Part shown: piece after piece, positions 6,721 to 10,970 of the stretch
How the letters are laid out: every line of letters begins with the position of its first letter
How positions within the stretch are numbered: the stretch's first letter is position 1
Assembly (NCBI GenBank): GCA_002477185.1
Contig: DLOI01000045.1
Coordinates: 4,833 to 15,802 of the forward strand
Direction of reading: 5' to 3'
DNA from: Alphaproteobacteria bacterium UBA7488
GTDB taxonomy: Bacteria; Pseudomonadota; Alphaproteobacteria; CAAHEQ01; UBA3637
Length of the DNA stretch: 10,970 bases
Notes under the pieces: generated by a model
The model's database searches: none
The model's input: the letters and a program-made list of their open reading frames with translations, nothing else
Told to the model about the DNA's origin: nothing
Program-made: the position numbers and the translations under genes

Positions 6721-6846
6721 ATGATCACGTCCGAAGATAATACATTAAAAACATGTGGCGGTAAAAAAGAAGGGTTTCATTGCCATCGATGTTTTGATAA
6801 ACGCTTTATATGGATTATTTTGATGATTATGACGGTTTTTTTATGA
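6721..6846 (+). CDS. N-terminal part of a split three-helix membrane protein
   Basis: A 41-residue frame starts at ATG 6721 behind AAAGGAAGAG (6708-6717). It has a polar N-terminus with cysteines (CHRC, 21-24) and ends in a half-length hydrophobic stretch, FIWIILMIMTVFL, at a TGA (6844-6846). The last codons read GTT TTT TTA TGA, an in-phase T TTT TTA slippery heptamer directly before the stop. A -1 shift there would continue into the frame at 6843 and complete the first membrane helix. The F-L/I-W pattern at its helix matches the intact downstream relative at 7514. It is therefore probably one gene with the next frame, joined by slippage or broken by loss of one T. Confidence 0.55.
   Translation: MITSEDNTLKTCGGKKEGFHCHRCFDKRFIWIILMIMTVFL
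6837..6843 (+). promoter_or_regulatory. Slippery heptamer T TTT TTA at the split membrane gene
   Basis: The heptamer T TTT TTA is in the X XXY YYZ phase of the upstream frame (codons GTT TTT TTA), within a run of seven T (6836-6842), and is followed at once by TGA. A -1 shift enters the frame of the downstream part (ATG ATT GAA at 6843). This is the type used by HIV-1 gag-pol. No strong downstream stem is apparent, only CCG/CGG at 6852-6862, so efficiency is unknown. Confidence 0.4.
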
Positions 6847-7139
6847 TTGAACCGTTTATCGGACTTAGCTATTGTATTTTTCATTGGGATGTTGCGCCAC
6901 AAAACGTTATTTTTGATTGGTATCATTCAACCTATAATCATTTAGTTGATTTAGGGGCTTTGTTAATGTTGAGCATCTGTTTATTTGAAGCTTTGTTCCA
7001 TTATAAAAGGGTCAAAGTTTCAATGCTTTGGTTGCTTATTTGTTTGTTGGTAGTTGGGGGATATTATGAATTTGACCGTCGGTATGCGTACGATTTAATC
7101 GGACAGCCACCTCGGATACCGGTTCAATTTAATGATTAA
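6843..7139 (+). CDS. C-terminal part of the split membrane protein
   Basis: This 98-residue frame starts at ATG 6843, overlapping the upstream stop as ATGA. An earlier in-frame ATG at 6810 gives a poor acidic N-terminus and no ribosome site. It contains FDWYHSTYN (24-32), then two strong membrane helices (about 36-53 and 61-74) separated by a basic loop (HYKRVK), and ends in a polar proline-rich tail. The F[DN]W-x4-YN motif also occurs in the gene at 7514 with identical spacing. It is either translated by coupling at ATGA, fused to the upstream 41 residues by frameshift, or the remnant of a broken gene. Function unknown; membrane location is inferred from hydrophobicity. Confidence 0.6.
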   Translation: MIEPFIGLSYCIFHWDVAPQNVIFDWYHSTYNHLVDLGALLMLSICLFEALFHYKRVKVSMLWLLICLLVVGGYYEFDRRYAYDLIGQPPRIPVQFND

Positions 7140-7168
7140 ATCGCTACTTGGTACTAGAGTTGTTTGAA

Positions 7169-7420
7169 ATGGGTTTAAAAAATACAAAAAACCCTTCACA
7201 TAAGGCATTTTAACGGATAATCGGCAACGGGGGTTATTTTAGGGGCCGTATTTGTTTTTATATCGGCGCCGTTTTGATTTTTTCATATTTTATAAAGTTA
7301 AGCTTTATTGAGGCTTTAAAGCACAAATATAACCTGCTTTATCAAATGTTATATGCCATCGGTTTCTTTATTGTTATTTTGTGTGGGGTATCGGTATTAT
7401 CCCTTTTTATAAACGTATAA
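7169..7420 (+). pseudogene. Decayed small membrane protein, paralogue of its neighbours
   Basis: ATG at 7169 opens 14 codons (MGLKNTKNPSHKAF) to a TAA at 7211-7213. The same frame then runs on without a stop for 68 codons to TAA 7418-7420. That part encodes two membrane helices separated by EALKHKYNLL, closely like the helix 2 - basic loop - helix 3 region of the adjacent proteins (EALFHYKRVK in the one ending at 7139). The first helix is missing. No good ribosome site or internal ATG start serves the long part. I read it as a truncated relative with an in-frame stop. Confidence 0.4.
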
Positions 7421-7459
7421 CTTGATATACCCGATTGATGCAATTTTTTAAAGCAAACA

Positions 7460-7488
7460 TTGTGCCGTCAAAAATTTTATGGTATATT
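7460..7488 (+). promoter_or_regulatory. Promoter of the intact membrane gene pair
   Basis: TTGTGC (7460-7465) and TATATT (7483-7488) are 17 bases apart, and the -10 is preceded by TGG (7480-7482), making an extended -10 like the one at 6039. It lies 25 bases before ATG 7514 and would drive that gene and the next. Confidence 0.45.
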
Positions 7489-7513
7489 CGGATTTAAAGG
7501 GAGTTTAAAAACT

Positions 7514-7834
7514 ATGATTTTAAAACAATTTAAATCTTTTTTATGGGACGTTTTGTTCGGTATTATGGCCATGCCGATGTTAGCCTATATGTTGCTGGTC
7601 GGTTCACGTTTATTTATACCCGAATCGTTGATGTACGCAAAAGGTCCCTCAGAAACGTTTAATTGGTCGGAAGTGTTTTATAATTTTGTATTTTTGATCA
7701 GCGTGTTTGGCGTTGGTTTGTTTTTGTATTTGAGTGTTTATTATTTTCATGATTTAAAAAAACGGTTTTTATATGTTTTGAGTGCATGGATTTTCTTAGG
7801 GGTGTTTGCCTTTGTTTTGGAATTATTGACTTAA
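7514..7834 (+). CDS. Three-helix membrane protein (intact paralogue 1)
   Basis: The 106-residue protein has predicted membrane helices at about 9-30, 56-77 and 85-105, with FNWSEVFYN (49-57) before helix 2 and a basic loop HDLKKR (79-84) before helix 3. Its layout, its FLW start of helix 1 and the F[DN]W-x4-YN motif match the split gene upstream. I chose ATG 7514 because AAAGGGAG (7496-7503) is 10 bases upstream; an in-frame TTG at 7460 would add 18 residues that run through the promoter. It probably sits in the inner membrane. An immunity-like, holin-like or exclusion role is possible, but no known family is recognised. Confidence 0.7.
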   Translation: MILKQFKSFLWDVLFGIMAMPMLAYMLLVGSRLFIPESLMYAKGPSETFNWSEVFYNFVFLISVFGVGLFLYLSVYYFHDLKKRFLYVLSAWIFLGVFAFVLELLT

Positions 7835-7846
7835 AGGAGAGATAAA

Positions 7847-8164
7847 ATGCACTCAAAAAAATTTTTGTTAAAAGCATTCGGGGTATTTGTCATTTTAACT
7901 TTGATTATGGTGTTACAGGCATATTTGTCCGTCCTTTTTTATAAGGCACAGATTCCAGCCTTCTTACCCGATTTGCTCATTAGCATGGGGCCGTTTAAAA
8001 TTGTTTTTTATTATGTGTTAATCATGGCAACCGGGGGCGTTTTATGGTGTTGCGCCCACGGATTTAAAGGCAAGATAAACGTCAACTATGTATCGGCACT
8101 GGCAGCGGTATGGTTTTTTATTTTTATCTTAAGTTATTTGTGTAGGCGTTGGATGCTTAATTAA
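7847..8164 (+). CDS. Three-helix membrane protein (intact paralogue 2)
   Basis: The 105-residue product has helices at about 9-31, 51-70 and 81-98, with KIVFYYV at the start of helix 2 and a basic loop HGFKGK (71-76) between helices 2 and 3. Length and topology match the protein just upstream (compare SEVFYNF with KIVFYYV), so it is likely a more diverged paralogue, though identity is low. AAGGAGAG (7834-7841) overlaps the upstream stop and lies five bases from the start, so the two genes are co-transcribed and probably coupled. No known family is recognised. It is the last gene of the accessory cassette. Confidence 0.7.
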   Translation: MHSKKFLLKAFGVFVILTLIMVLQAYLSVLFYKAQIPAFLPDLLISMGPFKIVFYYVLIMATGGVLWCCAHGFKGKINVNYVSALAAVWFFIFILSYLCRRWMLN

Positions 8165-8366
8165 GTATTTAGTATTAAATTAAATAGATGGCAAAAGCAA
8201 AAAAAGATGCACGGGTATCAGTTGCAATACCTTCGCATGATAGCTCATTTAAAATGAAATATTTGATTTAAAAATATAAAAGGTCGCAAAAGTTCTGAAT
8301 TTGCAAAGCAAAAATGGTATTGCCAAGCAAAAGGGCGGCTGATGAAAAAATAACGATGGTTTATTT
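8165..8366 (+). other. Gene-poor spacer with two small frame remnants
   Basis: No convincing gene is seen. ATG 8188 opens a 27-codon frame (MAKAKKDARVSVAIPSHD...) to TAA at 8269-8271, and an overlapping frame without a good start runs 8267-8353 with a basic, protein-like composition (GRKSSEFAKQKWYCQ). Neither has a good ribosome site. They may be remnants of a small gene that once stood before the portal gene, or chance frames. Confidence 0.3.
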
Positions 8367-8394
8367 AACGCTTTTATTTTAAAAGCGTTTTTTT
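8367..8394 (+). terminator. Strong intrinsic terminator before portal
   Basis: AACGCTTTTA (8367-8376) and TAAAAGCGTT (8380-8389) form a perfect 10-bp stem with a TTT loop, and a T run extends to 8394. It closes the accessory cassette and lies only three bases before the portal ribosome site, so portal transcription must read through it, be antiterminated, or start close by. Confidence 0.8.
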
Positions 8395-8406
8395 ATTGGA
8401 GTGCAC

Positions 8407-10155
8407 ATGAGTTTTGAATACAGTATAGAAAAGAATAATAAGATGGTTTTGTCAAATGAGGACGAAGCCGCCGTGGTGCAAAATATTGCATCAAGTTTTG
8501 TCGATTGGGATGAGGCGCGGCAAGCTCAGATTTTAATTTACGAGACATTAAAGCCCGAAATTTATTTGGAAGACCGCCATCAAAACAATACATGGAAATC
8601 ACAAAAACATTTAAATAAGTTGTATGCGTTATTTTCAACGCGGCAAGCTTTTTTATGGGAGAATTTGTATGCTGACCCCAAAAAAATGTTTGATGTGGAA
8701 GGTAAAAATGCTCTGTCCGAAAAAACGGCAAAAGCCCAAAAGCAAGCGGTTGCCGATGCGCTGGATAAAATGAAAGTAGCCCAACAATTGGATAAAGCCA
8801 TTGAGTTTTTGGATACAACGGGTGAATTTTGCATCTTTACCGCCTGGAAAAAGAAATTTAAACAGGTACGCCGCGCATTAGATCCGCTACAAAACGAATT
8901 GTCGCAGCAGGCTGCTTCGCTTGTCAAGGGTGAAACGATTACCGGTATATTTGAAGAATTGGTTTATGATGGCGCGTATGTTGAGGCCGTCAATCCGATT
9001 AATTTGGTTTTTGACCCGTCGGTTCATCCGGAAATTGAACATGAATGGGATAACGGTGGTAAAATTATCAAGTCTTTCAAAACCTATGATGAAATTGCCG
9101 AAAATAAAATTTATAAATTGACCAAAGAACAATTATCCGATATCAAAAGTATATTATCCGATACCAGCGGCCGTGATGATAAAGATGATGTGGATATTTT
9201 GGATGATGCTCTTGATGAAAACAAAATAGAAGTGCTTGAATATTGGGGGAATTTTACTTTAAATGGGCGTGTTTTGAAAAATTATGCCATTGCCGTTATC
9301 GGTCGGAAATATTTAGCCCGATTCATTGAAAATCCGTTTATTATTAACCCGATTATCAATGTGGCCACACTTCGCCATCCTGATTCGAAACGCGGTATTC
9401 CTTGTTTATGGTCTGTTTATGAAACGGCCAAAGCGCAAGAGGATGATATTAATGAAGTAAAAGATGTCCAACAGCTGAATAAAAACACGGTTGTTTTTGC
9501 CCCTAAAGGCTTTTTTAAGGATGAAAAAAATGAAATGTTTCCGGGTAAAATTATCGAATATGATCCTAATCAAGAAGACCCCGGAGCCTTAAAACCGGTT
9601 CAATTTCAGTTATACCAAGCATCCGAACAGATTGGGTTTTTGGATAGAGTGATATCCGATACGTCGGGTATTTTCCCCAATATGCAAGGGCAAGATGAAT
9701 CTAAAAATGTTACCGCGACCGAAATTAAGGTTAAAGTATCGGGTCAAACGACCAGACTCAGCAAAGATATTGATACGATTAAGCAAAACGGCATTATTAA
9801 AATGGTACAAAATATTGCCCAGTTGCAAGCGAATGAAAAAAACGGGCAAATCCAAGAGTTATTTTACCGCGAAAATGGCAAATTGGCATCCGTCATTGTT
9901 GACGATGTTGTCAGGCACGGCGCATATGAATATAAATACACTGACGGGTCGGCAATGGCCGTTAAAAAGGCGCAATTTAAAGAAGCTTTGCAGTTATTCC
10001 AAGGGGCCGCACAAATTCCCAGTTTGGCGCCGTCAATTGATTGGAAGAAAGTATTGGTATATGGGCTTGAATCAATCGGCATTGACAATACTGATGAATT
10101 TTTTATGCAAGATGCCCAGGTGCCGATGAACGGGCAAATGCCTGCTTTTGTTTAA
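8407..10155 (+). CDS. Phage portal protein
   Basis: The 582-residue protein matches large portal proteins of P22/T7-like build: a helical N-terminus, a basic WKKKFKQVRR segment (147-156), the portal signature AYVEAVNPINLVFDPSV (190-206) followed by GGKIIKSFKTYDEI (217-230), a RGIPCLWSVYETAKAQEDDI region in the middle, and a C-terminal SGIFPNMQG plus VTATEI motif. The portal forms the ring at one capsid vertex through which the terminase threads DNA. ATG 8407 has GGAG (8398-8401) five bases upstream; the in-frame GTG at 8401 overlaps that site and is less likely. The size fits portal proteins that also carry a long C-terminal region. Intact. It is followed by small and scaffold genes, as expected for a head operon. 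Confidence 0.88.
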   Translation: MSFEYSIEKNNKMVLSNEDEAAVVQNIASSFVDWDEARQAQILIYETLKPEIYLEDRHQNNTWKSQKHLNKLYALFSTRQAFLWENLYADPKKMFDVEGKNALSEKTAKAQKQAVADALDKMKVAQQLDKAIEFLDTTGEFCIFTAWKKKFKQVRRALDPLQNELSQQAASLVKGETITGIFEELVYDGAYVEAVNPINLVFDPSVHPEIEHEWDNGGKIIKSFKTYDEIAENKIYKLTKEQLSDIKSILSDTSGRDDKDDVDILDDALDENKIEVLEYWGNFTLNGRVLKNYAIAVIGRKYLARFIENPFIINPIINVATLRHPDSKRGIPCLWSVYETAKAQEDDINEVKDVQQLNKNTVVFAPKGFFKDEKNEMFPGKIIEYDPNQEDPGALKPVQFQLYQASEQIGFLDRVISDTSGIFPNMQGQDESKNVTATEIKVKVSGQTTRLSKDIDTIKQNGIIKMVQNIAQLQANEKNGQIQELFYRENGKLASVIVDDVVRHGAYEYKYTDGSAMAVKKAQFKEALQLFQGAAQIPSLAPSIDWKKVLVYGLESIGIDNTDEFFMQDAQVPMNGQMPAFV

Positions 10156-10173
10156 CGCAAGTGCTTGTTCAAA

Positions 10174-10254
10174 ATGGCATCAATCAATAAAAGGTATCTA
10201 TTTTTAAAAAAAAATTCAGCAAAAGGGCAAGTAAGCCAATACAACACTTTATAA
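10174..10254 (+). CDS. Doubtful 26-residue basic peptide between portal and the small gene
   Basis: ATG 10174 opens 26 codons (MASINKRYLFLKKN...) to TAA 10252-10254. It is strongly basic and has no ribosome site, so it is more likely a chance frame in a spacer, but it is listed because the neighbouring spacer also contains short basic frames. Confidence 0.15.
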   Translation: MASINKRYLFLKKNSAKGQVSQYNTL

Positions 10255-10272
10255 AGGCCAAAGGAGGCACAC

Positions 10273-10482
10273 ATGGATAAAGAAACTTTGATACAGTTGG
10301 AATTTAAAGCCTTTGATTGTGACAGTACGCGCCTTATTTTACAAAGGTGCCAACGTTTTATTGAAAGAAACGCTGATGGCAAGACAACGCCTGAAGAGTT
10401 AAGGGGGATGATTCGATTGTTAAAAGACATCAAACAAATTCCCGAAGAATTTGAGCGATTAAAAAAATATGCCGGCAAATAA
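10273..10482 (+). CDS. Small hypothetical head-operon protein (69 aa)
   Basis: A 69-residue, highly charged and helical protein (MDKETLIQLEF... to ...LKKYAGK) with a strong ribosome site, AAAGGAGG at 10259-10266, six bases from ATG. No membrane segment, no cysteine cluster beyond two isolated cysteines, and no family I recognise. It sits between portal and scaffold, where phages often carry a small head or assembly accessory protein. Its stop codon lies in the loop of a GC-rich hairpin (10472-10487). Confidence 0.75.
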   Translation: MDKETLIQLEFKAFDCDSTRLILQRCQRFIERNADGKTTPEELRGMIRLLKDIKQIPEEFERLKKYAGK

Positions 10483-10487
10483 GCCGG
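10472..10487. repeat. GC-rich hairpin at the stop of the 69-residue gene
   Basis: CCGGC (10472-10476) and GCCGG (10483-10487) pair around AAATAA, which contains the stop codon. On the minus strand it is followed, after a few bases, by a T run, so it could end antisense transcription. It may also protect the mRNA end or help the terminator 10 bases downstream. Confidence 0.4.
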
Positions 10488-10497
10488 AAAAAATAAA

Positions 10498-10525
10498 TGG
10501 TTCTGTTGTAAGAGCCGTTTTTTTT
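10498..10525 (+). terminator. Intrinsic terminator between the small gene and the scaffold-like gene
   Basis: GGTTCT (10499-10504) pairs with AGAGCC (10511-10516), one wobble pair, closed further by T-G at 10498/10517, followed by eight T (10518-10525). It lies eight bases before the scaffold ribosome site and would lower scaffold transcription unless antiterminated. Confidence 0.65.
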
Positions 10526-10544
10526 AACTTAAAAAGGAGAAAGT

Positions 10545-10967
10545 ATGACCGAAAATCTGGCACCTGCCGATTCTTATATTTCGGATAATTCGAGTCCTGA
10601 GCCGGTATCTGGCACCGGAACCTCAATAGGCAATGAACCCGAAATTCAAGATGAAACAGCCGAACGACAAGATACACAAGAGCAAGAAAAACCAAAGGAC
10701 AAGCAAGAAAAACTTTATGCCAATAAATATAAATCGGTGGAAGAACTTGAAAAAGGGTATAAAGAAGCCGAAAAGTTTATTTCTAAAGCCGCCGAACTTG
10801 AAAAACAAGTTTCAGCGTATAAAGAACAAGAAAGCAAACTTCATGAATGGCAGCAAGCATTGCAAAACGGTTATGTCGATACACAAGAAATGGCTATTGA
10901 CAACATGGCAAGTATGCATGAATTTAATTTGTTTGCGAATGCTTTATCCAATCGCCCGTACCTTTAA
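10545..10967 (+). CDS. Phage scaffold-like protein, short or truncated
   Basis: The 140-residue protein has an acidic disordered N-terminus (1-55), then KYKSVEELEKGYKEAEKFIS (61-80), a segment common at the start of T7-like capsid assembly scaffolds, then a coiled-coil-like stretch (81-105). AAAAGGAG (10531-10538) precedes ATG 10545. Scaffolds guide major capsid protein assembly and then leave the procapsid; the position after portal fits. It ends at TAA 10965-10967, three bases from the window edge, which is short for this family (often 200 residues or more). The C-terminal coat-binding region would then be missing, so a frameshift or premature stop is possible. The gene may continue in another frame outside the window. 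Confidence 0.6.
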   Translation: MTENLAPADSYISDNSSPEPVSGTGTSIGNEPEIQDETAERQDTQEQEKPKDKQEKLYANKYKSVEELEKGYKEAEKFISKAAELEKQVSAYKEQESKLHEWQQALQNGYVDTQEMAIDNMASMHEFNLFANALSNRPYL

Positions 10968-10970
10968 CAA

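Larger units (their letters stand above)
7140..7513. other. 374-base stretch between membrane genes
   Basis: No intact gene is visible here. It holds one decayed relative of the neighbouring membrane genes (7169-7420) and, near its right end, a promoter and ribosome site for the gene at 7514. A TGGTACTAG at 7149-7157 resembles a degenerate version of the extended -10 boxes at 6039 and 7480. Confidence 0.5.

Noticed and set aside
8393..8818. 141-codon minus-strand frame over the portal start
   Set aside because: Antisense to the portal gene and its terminator; low-complexity composition and no known motif.
9695..10129. 144-codon + strand frame within the portal gene
   Set aside because: Out of frame inside a well-supported portal gene; very rich in Lys and Arg, as expected for a shifted frame.
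1..10970. CRISPR array, tRNA, insertion sequence or integrase attachment site
   Set aside because: I looked for regularly spaced repeats, tRNA-like cloverleafs, transposase motifs and long terminal repeats, and saw none.

Overview
This window looks like a stretch of a temperate phage or prophage from an AT-rich Gram-negative bacterium. The gene order (replication protein, DnaB-type helicase, small regulator, terminase small subunit, terminase large subunit, portal, small protein, scaffold-like protein) is a phage replication-to-head order. An uncultured alphaproteobacterial host is my best guess, from the DUF6362-like regulator and the Tlde1/DUF2778-like enzyme, but no rRNA, tRNA or host gene is present to confirm it.

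Layout. 1-2168 is a tightly packed + strand replication operon: an initiator/replisome-organiser-like protein whose linker holds iteron-like repeats (candidate origin), a replicative helicase, and a 51-residue protein with a strong ribosome site, each start overlapping the previous stop by 14 bases. 2344-2724 encodes a small helix-turn-helix-like protein of the DUF6362 type. 2668-3987, on the minus strand, is a KAP-family P-loop NTPase with its own promoter; it is AT-richer than its neighbours, overlaps the end of the regulator gene antisense, and looks like a moron or defence gene. 3988-4248 is a structured intergenic region with two TATAAT boxes, a long imperfect hairpin and a terminator-like hairpin directly before terS. 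4249-5894 is terS-terL.

Between terL and portal, which are usually close together, lies about 2.5 kb of accessory DNA (5895-8366). It holds a Tlde1-like L,D-transpeptidase-fold protein with its own extended -10 promoter, then a series of small three-helix membrane proteins that look like paralogues. One is split by a stop codon immediately after an in-phase T TTT TTA slippery heptamer, one is decayed, and two are intact with their own promoter. A perfect 10-bp-stem intrinsic terminator closes this cargo just before the portal ribosome site. The head genes follow: portal (8407-10155), a 69-residue protein, a second intrinsic terminator, and a short scaffold-like protein that ends at the window edge.

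How it works together (inference): the left genes replicate phage DNA, the DUF6362-like protein may control the late genes, terS/terL and portal package DNA, and the scaffold-like protein assembles the head. The KAP NTPase and the transpeptidase-plus-membrane-protein cassette are two accessory modules with their own expression signals. The first resembles an exclusion gene; the second could be a cell-wall effector with an array of immunity-like membrane proteins, or an unusual lysis cassette. The second module is the best candidate here for an undescribed system.
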